Source of the DNA: Microsyncoccus archaeolyticus
GTDB taxonomy: Bacteria; Patescibacteriota; Minisyncoccia; Minisyncoccales; Minisyncoccaceae
NCBI GenBank assembly: GCA_036987155.1
Contig: BTXY01000001.1
Coordinates: 62,001 to 126,000, forward strand
DNA length: 64,000 nt
Direction of reading: 5' to 3'
The stretch's first letter is position 1; every line of letters begins with the position of its first letter. The notes beneath the pieces were generated by a model. The model searched no databases. It saw only the letters and a list, made by a program, of their open reading frames with translations, and had not been told where the DNA came from. Shown here piece by piece: positions 9,301-17,180 of this stretch. A program made the position numbers and the translations under genes.

Positions 9301-9390
9301 TCCAGTTCCAGCACCTGCGACAACTAAAAGTGGCCCTTTTCCAAAGGTCACTGCTTGTTTTTGCTCTTTATTTAGATTAGATAAATCCAT
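6367..9390 (-). CDS. UvrD/PcrA-like helicase fused to a PD-(D/E)XK (RecB/AddB-like) nuclease
   Basis: 1007 residues. The N-terminal two-thirds is a superfamily 1A helicase: Q-motif and Walker A GAGTGKT at 26-32, TTFTEKAAAEM, IDEFQDTN, DDDQSIFSF, VENYRSPQNI, TVHSAKGLEF and FYVALTRAK. From about residue 745 a PDDEXK_1 nuclease follows: FSFSQITAFKNCPLQYKF, AIDRIDN and IDYKTG. A C-terminal C-x2-C-x5-C (Cys993, 996, 1002), with the Cys of KNCPLQY, forms the four-Cys pattern of AddB/Cas4 Fe-S nucleases. Likely role: end processing in recombinational repair. It is a single-chain stand-in for AddAB-type helicase-nuclease. It has its own promoter. Confidence 0.92.
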   Translation of the reverse strand: MDLSNLNKEQKQAVTFGKGPLLVVAGAGTGKTTVLTKRIAYLIKEKGIKPEQILATTFTEKAAAEMEDRVEKALDFGYYDFWISTFHSFCDRILKNYGLLIGVPTNYKLLDRSASWILIKKNFNKFHFLKHYRPMGNPTKFIHALLNHFSECKNEGIYPEDYLKYIDLLKKDLNDIEENERLKEIADAYHVYQKLLLDNSALDFGDLINYTIKLFDKRKDILEKFRNQFEYILIDEFQDTNWVQYELMQKLAYPKNNINVLLDDDQSIFSFCGTSFNNVLRFKKDYPNAKEVVLVENYRSPQNILDLAYNFIQHNNPNRLEYQLNEIKELKEKAKKRGINLKDFVKINKKLKSNDKEPGMIETLCFESGDEEIIGVINKIWEIKEIDKDAKFSDFAILCRTNDSANNFSRGLERAGIPFQFFSSKGLYTNPVILDLISYFKVIINLYDSMSFYRILRMAPFNLAQEEVSIITHFADKKGIHLYEAIQSPFLLNKFTAETREKIRKLGELLKKHYDLSKEKTVGEVFVQVINDLNYAKHLDKADEETLKKWETIYQFYEKAKDFENSQNDSRLISFIEQIQMEVDAGEEGSLKTSLDDKFDAVKIMTVHSAKGLEFKYVFVVNLVRRKFPTDEKRSPIEIPEDLIKEVLPQGDFHIQEERRLFYVALTRAKKGLFLTWGLDYGGKELKKPSPFLIEANLIDKKTIENKNFCKGSNFCFRKSMNNGFKLESNETSTNGKDIKNFLPDHFSFSQITAFKNCPLQYKFSHILKIPSRGKPIFTFGKTMHSTLHKFISLAVKDREIEQKGLFGEGSKTKKENHIPSFDELIEIYNKEWSDDWYESEKARQEFYEKGKKSLKLFYENFKDSNLNLTFINDEPALEKSFGLKLNGDYFIGAIDRIDNVSSDSVEIIDYKTGSPKKTLSKEEKLQLLVYQLAVEKVFNLKVEKLTYCYLEDGSFLSFSSKEGEIDKIEGELKETIARIKRSNFKPSPGWQCNHCDFKDICAHRKF

Positions 9391-9397
9391 ATAAACA

Positions 9398-9426
9398 ATT
9401 ATATTCTAAAAAATAAATAAAAGCAA
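9398..9426 (-). promoter_or_regulatory. Promoter for the helicase-nuclease gene
   Basis: TTGCTT (9426-9421), 17-nt spacer, TATAAT (9403-9398), then 7 nt to the ATG at 9390. This fits a leaderless or nearly leaderless transcript. Confidence 0.65.
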
Positions 9427-9449
9427 AAAATGAGAATTTTATTAAAAAA

Positions 9450-9599
9450 CTATTTTCTTTTATTGATTTCCTCTAAAAGCCTATCATGAAATTCATCCAA
9501 TAAGTATGGGTCATTCAAATCTTTTACTATTTTCAATGCTTTTTCTATTCCCTCTTTGAATGCAATTTCAATAATTTCTTGTATTTGTTTTTCTTCCAT
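9450..9599 (-). CDS. Small acidic hypothetical protein (49 aa)
   Basis: Read from the minus strand: ATG at 9599, TAG at 9450-9452. The protein begins MEEKQIQEIIEIAFKEGIEK and ends DRLLEEINKRK; it is predicted all-helical, charged and soluble, with no Cys. It starts 2 nt after the stop of the 102-residue gene upstream, so it belongs to that transcript. I do not recognise the family. The tight spacing and helical amphipathic pattern support a real gene, perhaps a small partner of the TraD/VirB4-like module. Confidence 0.6.
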   Translation of the reverse strand: MEEKQIQEIIEIAFKEGIEKALKIVKDLNDPYLLDEFHDRLLEEINKRK

Positions 9600-9601
9600 G
9601 T

Positions 9602-9910
9602 TTATTTTATTGCTTCAATTATTTCGTGTTGAAAATCTAAAAGCTCCCTTTTTAAAACATTCTCAAAATCGGGAATTTTTTGAGCTAGTTTTTCCCCTGC
9701 TTCAAATTGTCCCCCCTGCTCAATTAATTGAGTTATTTTAACCGCATCTTCCTCGGTTATCATTCCTAAAATTCTTAAAATAATTCTATCATAAACAATA
9801 TCACTCATTTCATTTACAATCTCTTCTTGTTTTTCTTCTGATAAATAATCTAGATTTAATTCTTCGATTAAATCTTTGCATTGAATTGTTACTTGTTCTT
9901 TTGTTATCAT
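9602..9910 (-). CDS. Helical hypothetical protein (102 aa), possibly DUF5663-like
   Basis: 102 residues, helical and acidic. The N-terminal half (LIEELNLDYLSEEKQEEIV, then IVYDRIILRILG) resembles short CPR proteins annotated as DUF5663; that match is from memory and uncertain. There is no signal peptide, Cys or catalytic motif. It lies between a coiled-coil protein and the 49-residue gene in a run of five genes headed by a TraD/VirB4-like ATPase, suggesting an accessory or adaptor role. Confidence 0.6.
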   Translation of the reverse strand: MITKEQVTIQCKDLIEELNLDYLSEEKQEEIVNEMSDIVYDRIILRILGMITEEDAVKITQLIEQGGQFEAGEKLAQKIPDFENVLKRELLDFQHEIIEAIK

Positions 9911-9932
9911 ATTATTGTTTTTATTTATTTAT

Positions 9933-10838
9933 TTAAAAATTTTGACTTGGTCTATCCATTGATTCTGTTGTTTTTTCTTCTTCTTCCTCTTCCTCCTGTT
10001 TTTTTAGTTTTTCTATTGCTTCTTGTTCTGCTGAAGTATTTCTAATATTTTCTATTTCTTTTCTTTCTATATCTCTTTGTTCTTCTTCTTTTACTAAAAA
10101 TTCCTTAAACTTAGCACTAAGATCTTCTTCAACTTCCTCTTCTTCTTTTGTTTCAAAAGATTGGCTAGGTCTTTCCATTTTTTCTAATTCTATCTCATTT
10201 TCATCTTCTTCTATCATCTCTTTATATTTATCTTGAGCTTGCTGTTCAGAAGAAACATCTCGAGACATCATCTCCTCAAGATCTTCCTGTAAAAACTCTT
10301 TAGGCTCTACTTTTCCTTGAGTCATTTGAATTTTTTCTTGCTCTAATTGAGTTTTGATATTTTTAAAGGCGCCTTCTTTGTCTAAAACAGTATTTGTTTT
10401 TTTACCAATAACAAAATCCTTAATTCCTTTAATTTTTTCAAATAAACGTATTTTAGATGGTTTTAAATTCTTAACTTCTTGATTTTGCTTTTCTTTCTTT
10501 TTAGAAAGAATTATTCTTGTTTCCTGCTCAGCAACGTCTTCTTTGCTTAATCCTTTTGATTCAAGATCTGTCAAAATTTTATAATATTCTATACGAAGAG
10601 ATTCAAATTCCTGTCTTAAGATTGTTGTGTCTTTTTTTCTAATCCCTAGTTTTTCAAGCAAGGTTTTTTGCTCTTTTACTTGTTTTCTTATTTCATTAGC
10701 CTTACCCTTAATTTCTGCCATCTCATTTATTTTTCTATCGAAATATTCTTTTTCAGAATATTGTTCTTTATTGTCAAAAACTTTTTCTTTTACTTCTTGT
10801 GCTCTTTCAAAAAGTTGTTCTATGTCTTTATTTTCCAT
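9933..10838 (-). CDS. Acidic coiled-coil protein with repeated RPSQ motif
   Basis: 301 residues, almost wholly charged helix with heptad-like Lys/Glu patterns (about residues 1-120 and 150-290) and no membrane segment. Two near-identical short motifs stand out: MERPSQSF near residue 222 and MDRPSQNF at the extreme C-terminus, each beside an acidic run. Such duplicated linear motifs suggest a docking peptide. The gene lies 10 nt downstream of the 368-residue gene. The family is not recognised; some Lys/Glu-rich composition would score falsely against myosin-like proteins. Confidence 0.65.
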   Translation of the reverse strand: MENKDIEQLFERAQEVKEKVFDNKEQYSEKEYFDRKINEMAEIKGKANEIRKQVKEQKTLLEKLGIRKKDTTILRQEFESLRIEYYKILTDLESKGLSKEDVAEQETRIILSKKKEKQNQEVKNLKPSKIRLFEKIKGIKDFVIGKKTNTVLDKEGAFKNIKTQLEQEKIQMTQGKVEPKEFLQEDLEEMMSRDVSSEQQAQDKYKEMIEEDENEIELEKMERPSQSFETKEEEEVEEDLSAKFKEFLVKEEEQRDIERKEIENIRNTSAEQEAIEKLKKQEEEEEEEKTTESMDRPSQNF

Positions 10839-10848
10839 GTTTTTAAAT

Positions 10849-11955
10849 TTAATTTAATAATTCTTTTTCTATGCTCGTCTCCTTTTCTTGCAAAGGAGGT
10901 TTTTCTTTTTTAATATATGGTTTTTTAGGGAAATGATAAATAACTCCGAAGCTCTCGACAGTTATTGTATCAGGATCCCTTATTTTCTCTTTTGGTTTTT
11001 CTTGCTTTTTAGATTCAACTGGAGTTTTTTCAGGAATTTTTTTGATTATTGGTTCTTTCTTTATTTCTTCCTTAGGAGGTTTTGGTATCTCTATTTCAGG
11101 AACAGGCTTTGGTGGCTCTATTTTCTTTTCCTGAACAGTAATTTTTTCTTTAACAACGGGTTTTGGTTTTTCTTCTTTTTTATCAGGCATTTTAATTTTT
11201 AAATTTCTCAATTCAAATTCTTTTTGAGACCCATAATCAATTCCTCTGTCTGGATTATCAAAAAAGAAATTAGATGATTGAATTCTTTTCATCTTTTTCT
11301 CAGTTAAAGCAATTTTAAAAATTGATGTCCCCATATTCATGTCTTTTTGACTAATGTTAAAAGGAAGAAATTCTGAACGCATCCCAGAAACAATAAGACT
11401 GGTTATGCCTGTGTAAGGAACCTTAATCGGCATACCCATTAAAGCAACATTAATAATTGCTTTTGATTTTTTTTCTTTTCCTATATTTTTTAAAAGGGCA
11501 AATAAGCTCTTTTTAGCTGGACTTTTATCTTTTGATTCTTCTTCGTTTTCCCTTATTATCTGAGATAAATAATATCTAATTTTTTTAATTCTTCCTTCTT
11601 CTATATATTCAGCAACTTCTTCGTTTGAATAACCTGTTTTGCCCCTAATTTTAGTCAATAATTCAGAATATTCATCTCCTGTTTTTTTAATTTCCTCATC
11701 AATATTATGGTTTTTTTTCTTAAGATGCAAAACATATACTAGCCCTTCTTGTTCTCTTTTTTCCCTCATTAACCTTACCAGTCTGTCTTTTACTGTTAAA
11801 TATCTTTTTACTTCTTCTTGAGACAAAGGTTCTCCAAAGTATTCTTCTCTAAGCTTAATTTTGTCTCTTTCCCTGAATTCTTCCTTAAACTCTAAAAATT
11901 GGTCTTCTCCAGCCTTTTTTATTGTCTCTTCTGTGTTTTCCATCTCCTCTTCCAT
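10849..11955 (-). CDS. Hypothetical protein with conserved core and Pro/Lys-rich linker (368 aa)
   Basis: Residues about 1-140 are charged helices; about 150-260 form a likely globular core (IINVALMGMPIKVPYTG, SEFLPFNISQKDMNMG, NFFFDNPDRGIDYGSQ). Residues about 265-345 are a Pro/Lys/Glu-rich linker with PPKP and IPKPP repeats, like TonB-type spacers, ending in a short hydrophobic ESFGVIYHFPKKPY. No signal peptide or transmembrane helix is visible. It lies directly downstream of the TraD/VirB4-like ATPase gene and is probably part of the same membrane-associated machine. I do not recognise the family. Confidence 0.65.
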   Translation of the reverse strand: MEEEMENTEETIKKAGEDQFLEFKEEFRERDKIKLREEYFGEPLSQEEVKRYLTVKDRLVRLMREKREQEGLVYVLHLKKKNHNIDEEIKKTGDEYSELLTKIRGKTGYSNEEVAEYIEEGRIKKIRYYLSQIIRENEEESKDKSPAKKSLFALLKNIGKEKKSKAIINVALMGMPIKVPYTGITSLIVSGMRSEFLPFNISQKDMNMGTSIFKIALTEKKMKRIQSSNFFFDNPDRGIDYGSQKEFELRNLKIKMPDKKEEKPKPVVKEKITVQEKKIEPPKPVPEIEIPKPPKEEIKKEPIIKKIPEKTPVESKKQEKPKEKIRDPDTITVESFGVIYHFPKKPYIKKEKPPLQEKETSIEKELLN

Positions 11956-11957
11956 GT

Positions 11958-14381
11958 TTAATTATTATACTTTATCTTTTCTTTTAAAACAATGGTTCTT
12001 TTATTTATCTCCTCATCAACTAATTCTCTGTCTCTTCCATAAGTTAAAGAATAATATTCCTTAATATCCCATGCTCTTTCTTTATCTCCTTTGGTTGGCG
12101 GATAGGTTTTCACATTAAATGGTCTTGTTGTCTGTCCATCGATTATTGGACGGATATAGAAATTAAAATTATCGATGCTAATTAAGTCAGTCATTGAAAA
12201 TACTGACTCAAATTCTTTTTTAACAAATTCTGCGTCTTCAGCTCCAATTCTAAAAGATATTATTGTTCCAACATTACCAAAAATACTTTCTCTAATTTTT
12301 GGAATTAGCTGACCAATAAATTGATGAGAAACGGTTAAGCATAAACGATATTTTCTTGCTTCAGACAATATAGTTGATATGCTTTCTGTTGCAAAATTAT
12401 GGAATTCATCAATATATAAATAGAAATCATTTCTTTTTTCTTCTTCGATTTCTATTCTTGAAAAAGCTGCCATGGCTAATTTACTTGCGATAATCAATCC
12501 TAGAAGTTCGCTGTTCTTTTCACCAATTCTTCCTTTACTTAAATTAACAAGAAATATTTTCTTTTCGTCTAATATTTCTCTAAAATTAAAAGTGCTCTTG
12601 ATTTGGCCCAGTATTGGTCTTAAAAAATCATTTTGAATAAATGTATCAAATTTAGAGGTAATATATGGTCCCATGTTTTTAAGTGCTGTTTCTCCACCCG
12701 CTTTTTCCGCTTGCTCAATCCAAAAATCTTTAACTAAATTATTTCTGCATTTTGACAAAAGATATTTTCTAAAATTTTCATCAGTAAAAACCTTTGGGAC
12801 CTCAAGCAATGTATATGTTTCAGAGGGATCATCCATTAAAAGCATTAAAGCATTACGAGTATATTGTTCGAACATTGGTCCTCCTGTTTGCCTTAAATCA
12901 TAAAGTTTGTCAAATATACTAATTAACTCATTGATAATAAAAGTTTTTTGTTCTGGAAATCTTGGATCATATTCAAGCATATTAAGACCAACTGCTCTTT
13001 TAGCAGAAGCAGGATCGAAAATAACAACATCTTCTATCCTTTCTTTGGGAATTTTTCCTAATATATCTTCTATTAAATCTCCGTGAGGATCTAGTATCCC
13101 AACCCCTTCTTTACTTAAAACGTCTTGCTCAATTAAATTAGAAAGAAAAGAAGATTTTCCTGTCCCAGTTTGACCAATAATATACAAGTGCCTTCTTCTG
13201 TCTTCTCTTTTAATTCTTATTTCCTTTTTCTCCTCCCTATATTCACTAAAACCAAGCAAAATACCTTGTTTTGGAATATTAACTGGTGGTGGCGATGTTT
13301 TTGATTTTAAAGCCTTGATATTTGGTGTTTTTAAAAATGGCGTTGGAAAGTGAAAAATACTAGTTAATTCTTCACTGTTTAAAATAATACTTTGTTTTGG
13401 ATTAAACAATCTAAAACTATAATCATACAAGAAATCCTTTAATTTAGATTTGTAAACCCTGATTATTGAGAACCCATTGATTTTTGAATCTGAAAATTGA
13501 TCAAAAGCATTAATAATTTGAGAAAAGACATCATCGCTCTTCTTTTTGTCTTTGATTGAAACAACCACCCTAATATTTGTTTCAAAACCTTGTTTGCTTA
13601 TTTTCTCTTCAAGAGCTTTTAATAATTCTTCGTCTTTCTTTATTATTTTCTCTGTTTCTTTTTTATCTTGAGACTTAAAAATATTTAAACTACTGGTTTC
13701 CATTAAAGCTGAACTAAAGCTTTTTCCTTTGTTAACTTCATTGATAATTGCTTTTGCTCTTATTTGCCAAGAAGAAGAAACGTTTCTTAAAACTATTTGT
13801 ACAACTGCTTCTTCTTTTTCCTCTAGCTTGGTTAATACATTAGTAATAATTGACAAAGGATCTGTTTCAGAATAATTATATGTTTTGATTGGAAGAAATA
13901 ATGGTTTTTGAAGCTTAAAATATCCACAATTAACTTCTTCTTTTTCTCCAAAGATATTAAAATCTACTGTTTTTTCTATTTGAGCATCAGGAAAAATACT
14001 ATAAATCTTTTTTTCAATAAATGTTTCGAATTCTTTTGGAACTGATACATAAAAACCAATTTCATCTCTAACTTTAGCTATTTCTAAACTAATCCAAGGC
14101 AAAACTCCTAAAAAAGACTGTTTTCTTAAAGAAATTAAGCTATTATAAAAATCTTCCATTAACTTAATCCAATCCTTTTCATTTTTTCCTGACTGCCTTA
14201 ATTCTTCTTCTGTTTTAGGGGGGATTCTTACTGAAAACAAAACAAAAGACAAAGATTCCTTAAACCTTTTCTTCTCAAACAATTTAGAAAGAAAAATCCA
14301 AATAAAAATTAACGAAAAAATTAAGACAGATAGTCCTATTATGACATAGCCGTATTCTTGAAAATCAAAAACCGAATTCAT
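11958..14381 (-). CDS. TraD/VirB4-like type IV secretion-family DNA-pumping ATPase
   Basis: 807 residues. One N-terminal membrane helix (about residues 10-34) is followed by an alpha/beta region and a RecA-like motor with Walker A GQTGTGKSS near residue 402, then DPHGDLIEDIL, and Walker B YLYIDEFHNFA near 655 followed by an arginine-rich SEARKYRLCLTVSHQF segment typical of TraG/TraD-type coupling proteins. Known relatives move DNA or protein across membranes; in CPR such genes occur without a recognisable full conjugation system. Four unknown genes (9450-11955) follow closely, suggesting a dedicated complex. No relaxase is seen. Confidence 0.85.
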   Translation of the reverse strand: MNSVFDFQEYGYVIIGLSVLIFSLIFIWIFLSKLFEKKRFKESLSFVLFSVRIPPKTEEELRQSGKNEKDWIKLMEDFYNSLISLRKQSFLGVLPWISLEIAKVRDEIGFYVSVPKEFETFIEKKIYSIFPDAQIEKTVDFNIFGEKEEVNCGYFKLQKPLFLPIKTYNYSETDPLSIITNVLTKLEEKEEAVVQIVLRNVSSSWQIRAKAIINEVNKGKSFSSALMETSSLNIFKSQDKKETEKIIKKDEELLKALEEKISKQGFETNIRVVVSIKDKKKSDDVFSQIINAFDQFSDSKINGFSIIRVYKSKLKDFLYDYSFRLFNPKQSIILNSEELTSIFHFPTPFLKTPNIKALKSKTSPPPVNIPKQGILLGFSEYREEKKEIRIKREDRRRHLYIIGQTGTGKSSFLSNLIEQDVLSKEGVGILDPHGDLIEDILGKIPKERIEDVVIFDPASAKRAVGLNMLEYDPRFPEQKTFIINELISIFDKLYDLRQTGGPMFEQYTRNALMLLMDDPSETYTLLEVPKVFTDENFRKYLLSKCRNNLVKDFWIEQAEKAGGETALKNMGPYITSKFDTFIQNDFLRPILGQIKSTFNFREILDEKKIFLVNLSKGRIGEKNSELLGLIIASKLAMAAFSRIEIEEEKRNDFYLYIDEFHNFATESISTILSEARKYRLCLTVSHQFIGQLIPKIRESIFGNVGTIISFRIGAEDAEFVKKEFESVFSMTDLISIDNFNFYIRPIIDGQTTRPFNVKTYPPTKGDKERAWDIKEYYSLTYGRDRELVDEEINKRTIVLKEKIKYNN
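11964..11992 (-). promoter_or_regulatory. Candidate internal promoter inside the 3' end of the ATPase gene
   Basis: TTGTTT (11992-11987), 17-nt spacer, TATAAT (11969-11964), then 8 nt to the ATG at 11955. It overlaps coding sequence of the upstream ATPase gene, so the match may partly be chance. Confidence 0.45.
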
Positions 14382-14387
14382 TGGTTT

Positions 14388-14417
14388 ATTATACCATATA
14401 TTTTAAAGTCAGAGCAA
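14388..14417 (-). promoter_or_regulatory. Promoter for the TraD/VirB4-like module
   Basis: TTGCTC (14417-14412), 18-nt spacer, extended -10 TGGTATAAT with the hexamer at 14393-14388, then exactly 6 nt to the ATG at 14381. Predicts a leaderless mRNA. Confidence 0.65.
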
Positions 14418-14425
14418 GTGGAAAC

Positions 14426-14455
14426 AAAAAAAAGATGCTAATCTTTAAGCATCTT
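14426..14455 (-). terminator. Intrinsic terminator of the Nudix gene
   Basis: An 8-bp perfect stem (arms 14432-14439 and 14448-14455, loop 8) overlaps the stop codon at 14438-14440 and is followed on the minus strand by a U tract (14426-14431). Confidence 0.8.
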
Positions 14456-15274
14456 ATTAAAATAGAGAATCAATTTCCAGGCATCGTGAACCGCTAGTTT
14501 CTTTCCTTTAAGGAAATCTCTTACGGATTTGATGTCGTTTTTGACAAGAAAAATCTTTTCAGACTCTTCATCAGTAATTAACTTTTCAGAAAAAGGAACA
14601 TCAATATAGCAAGCAATTAAGGGCTGTCTTGAACCCTGGGAATTATATACAACTCCCAGATAATTAATCTTAACAGTGTTAAGAAGAATTTCTGTTTCTT
14701 CAAAGAGCTCCCTTAAAAGAGTTGTGGTTATTGAATATTCCTTGACAAGACGATTGCTTCTTTCTTTAAAGAAGAAATCTTTGGTTGGATCAAAGTAACC
14801 GCCAGGAAGAAGTGTAATGGTTTTTTCGTCAAAAGCAGTTTTGCCTCTTTTGGCGAAAACAATGCATCCGTTTGGATATTCTGAAGTTGAAGGTGTCCTC
14901 ATTACTGCTCCAATGGAGACTGGAAGGCAAATTTCTCGATCCAAAACATCTTGTTTGAGATCTAGTTTCTCTTTTCTGTTTTCATAAGTTCCGTAGAACT
15001 GAGAAAATTTTCCTTTGTGAAACTTAACCTTGAGAGTTCCTCTCGGATACTCATACATCTCTATAACGCTTCCCAAGTCTCCATCAAAGTCTTCGGGATG
15101 AGTTAATAGATGGTCTCTCCACTTTTTTTCAATCTCTCTTTCTGTTCTTGGAGAAATATTCATCCTTATTTTTCTTTCGATTAAGTCAACTGAATCGAAT
15201 TTATCGATTAAAACTTGACCAAAAGAATAATATCCCTCAAGACCAAGAGCTCCTGCTATGTAAAGGTGCCTCAT
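14438..15274 (-). CDS. Nudix hydrolase-like protein with atypical composition
   Basis: 278 residues. A divergent Nudix box runs from GGYFDPTKD to LLRELFEETEI near residues 165-205; the final Gly of the usual REUxEExGU is replaced. Preceding residues CIVFAKRGKTAFDEKTITLLPGG fit a Nudix beta-sheet. The N-terminal 130 residues are unlike common Nudix proteins. The gene stands apart from its neighbours: more G+C and different codon choice, a perfect TTGACA -35, a strong AGGAG six nt before the ATG, and its own terminator. This suggests acquisition from another genome. Substrate unknown. Confidence 0.7.
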   Translation of the reverse strand: MRHLYIAGALGLEGYYSFGQVLIDKFDSVDLIERKIRMNISPRTEREIEKKWRDHLLTHPEDFDGDLGSVIEMYEYPRGTLKVKFHKGKFSQFYGTYENRKEKLDLKQDVLDREICLPVSIGAVMRTPSTSEYPNGCIVFAKRGKTAFDEKTITLLPGGYFDPTKDFFFKERSNRLVKEYSITTTLLRELFEETEILLNTVKINYLGVVYNSQGSRQPLIACYIDVPFSEKLITDEESEKIFLVKNDIKSVRDFLKGKKLAVHDAWKLILYFNKMLKD

Positions 15275-15280
15275 TTTTAT

Positions 15281-15315
15281 CTCCTAGAGAATAACATATT
15301 TAGAAATATTGTCAA
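15281..15315 (-). promoter_or_regulatory. Promoter and strong ribosome binding site of the Nudix gene
   Basis: TTGACA (15315-15310), 16-nt spacer, TATTCT (15293-15288), then AGGAG (15285-15281) six nt before the ATG at 15274. A Shine-Dalgarno this clear is rare in the window and fixes the start. Confidence 0.65.
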
Positions 15316-15995
15316 CGGCTCATAAAAAATCTTTTTTCCTTTAATGAAAACTTTTCAATGGAATACCTCAACATTGTTCTTGGCATTTTTTTAGAATACT
15401 TTTCAAGAAATTTTTTTTCAACCTTAACATCTCTTTTCCCTATTTCTCTTAACATCCATCCAACTGCTTTATGAATTAAATCATGCTTATCATTCAATAA
15501 TATTTCAGAAATATTTAAAGAATCATCAAAATCATTGTTTCTAATAAAAGTAAAAGTAGAAATAATAGCAATTCTTTTTTTCCATAAATCATTTGATTTA
15601 GCAAATTCATATAAAATAGACCTATCTTTATCTAGCAAATAGTCTCCAATAATGTTAGGAGCTGATAAATCAACTAAATCCCAATTATTTATTCTTTTTA
15701 TATTTTTAATATAAAATTTAAAAGCCTTTTCTTTTTCATTTTTATACTTAAAAATTAAAATCAACAATGCAGTCAATCTAAATTCATGAATTTCACTCTT
15801 AATCAATTCTTTTAAATCATTAAAACTAGCGTTTCTAAAATTTTTAGCTATTACTCTTTGATCTGGAACTTTTATACCAATAAAAACATCCCCTTCCCCG
15901 TATTCGCCCTTGCCTGTTTTAAAAAAACGCGCTAGTTGTTTAGCTTTTTCTTTATCTGCTTTTTTATATAATTCTTTTTTAATTTGATTAATCAT
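15312..15995 (-). CDS. AlkD-like DNA alkylation repair protein (HEAT-repeat glycosylase family)
   Basis: 227 residues, the usual AlkD length. The N-terminal pattern ARFFKTGKGEYGEGDVFIG followed by IKVPDQR is typical of AlkD family members, and helical HEAT-like repeats fill the rest (DWELVDLSAP-like segment INNWDLVDLSAPNIIGDYL, HKAVGWMLREIGKRD). The WDLVD and GWMLRE motifs match family regions that line the DNA groove. It should remove bulky cationic alkylated purines. The gene starts immediately after the DUF2341 pilin stop (TAAATG). Confidence 0.9.
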   Translation of the reverse strand: MINQIKKELYKKADKEKAKQLARFFKTGKGEYGEGDVFIGIKVPDQRVIAKNFRNASFNDLKELIKSEIHEFRLTALLILIFKYKNEKEKAFKFYIKNIKRINNWDLVDLSAPNIIGDYLLDKDRSILYEFAKSNDLWKKRIAIISTFTFIRNNDFDDSLNISEILLNDKHDLIHKAVGWMLREIGKRDVKVEKKFLEKYSKKMPRTMLRYSIEKFSLKEKRFFMSR

Positions 15996-17174
15996 TTATT
16001 CTTCTGGGCCAACGTTTACATTTGGAACTGAACTAACATATTTTCTTATCCTAAGATTGTCATAAAAAATTCCATGTCCAGCGGTGTGTTGATAATCATA
16101 ATTTCCAAAACGTAAATATGTAATTTCTTGAGATAAAAGATTATATGAAAAATTATTCCAGTTAGTGTTAGGTGCCGCTCCTCCATTTTTTTCTACTCCA
16201 TTTACTTGAATTGAGGTTCTCCAATAAGAAGAATTCGTATAATTTGATTTATACTGACCATCTAAAACATAATCATCTGAAGACAAACTTAAATTCCATC
16301 TTGCCCAAGTGTAGTACCAACCAGCCCAACTACCATTTTGCTCAGCATAAACCCTTACTGTTTTAGTATTGTCTTGATAAGCATAAACTGTTTGTGCTGT
16401 ATTAAAATTTCCTGTTTTCTCTAATACCCAATCTCCTATTGATCCGATATTAACATTTTCGATATCTTTAAAGAAACCAAATGTATTATCTCCATTAGAA
16501 GCAGATGATGCAGACGCATTACCATAATATGCATAAATTGTAGAATTGCCATTAGGAATAGACGGCACCTTAACCCAAAAAACAGCAGAAATACCAGCGC
16601 TAACAGATTCTGTCCAGTAATTTAATTCTGTCACACCATCAGAAGAAGTAAAACGTATATCATCAAAACTAGACTTCATATCAGAGTCATAATAAAGAGT
16701 AATTGATATTTGATAATCAGTTAAAGATGATCCTGAATTAGTTAAAGTAATTGGTTTCCTTTTGCTATAGCCAGCTAGTCCTTGCATTTGGCTATACCCA
16801 GAATCAGGATTGTAAGCTAAGGTTTGATTATCAGACAAGGTTGCCTTGATTGTATAGGTTGTTCCATCAGAAGTATACTTGTACCTATCTCCAGACGGGT
16901 CTAGAGGAAATCCTTTGGCATATCCAGAATCAATTAATTCATCTAAACACGTTCCATCCCCTATGTTGCAATCAGAGCTTTCTACTGGATAAGAACCTGT
17001 TATTACTCCGTATTCCATGAGTGCTTTGGATATGGAATCTAGATCCTTTTTCCTCTTTGCATCTTGAGTAGAGTCAATCACATTGTTTGTAGCTACAATA
17101 ATCACTCCAGAAAGAATTCCAACTATGAGGATGACGGTTAGGATTTCTATTAGGGTAAAGGATTTATTATGCAT
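15996..17174 (-). CDS. Type II/IV pseudopilin with C-terminal DUF2341 domain
   Basis: 392 residues. The prepilin signal MHNKSFTLIEILTVILIVG is followed by a PulG-like head (QDAKRKKDLDSISKALMEY, then GFPLDPSGDRYKYTS) up to about residue 125. A DUF2341 domain follows (GYSKRKPITLTNSGSSLTD, IRFTSSDGVTELNYW, STIYAYYGNASASSAS) and then a jellyroll-like extension. DUF2341 is found in secreted surface and binding proteins. As in the LamG pilins, Ser rather than Gly precedes the cleavage site. Likely a surface fibre subunit or tip adhesin. Own promoter upstream. Confidence 0.85.
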   Translation of the reverse strand: MHNKSFTLIEILTVILIVGILSGVIIVATNNVIDSTQDAKRKKDLDSISKALMEYGVITGSYPVESSDCNIGDGTCLDELIDSGYAKGFPLDPSGDRYKYTSDGTTYTIKATLSDNQTLAYNPDSGYSQMQGLAGYSKRKPITLTNSGSSLTDYQISITLYYDSDMKSSFDDIRFTSSDGVTELNYWTESVSAGISAVFWVKVPSIPNGNSTIYAYYGNASASSASNGDNTFGFFKDIENVNIGSIGDWVLEKTGNFNTAQTVYAYQDNTKTVRVYAEQNGSWAGWYYTWARWNLSLSSDDYVLDGQYKSNYTNSSYWRTSIQVNGVEKNGGAAPNTNWNNFSYNLLSQEITYLRFGNYDYQHTAGHGIFYDNLRIRKYVSSVPNVNVGPEE

Positions 17175-17180
17175 TAGATT

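Noticed and set aside
10627..11202. Phe/Leu-rich plus-strand frames suggesting membrane proteins
   Set aside because: They are antisense reflections of Lys/Glu-rich coding sequence on the minus strand.
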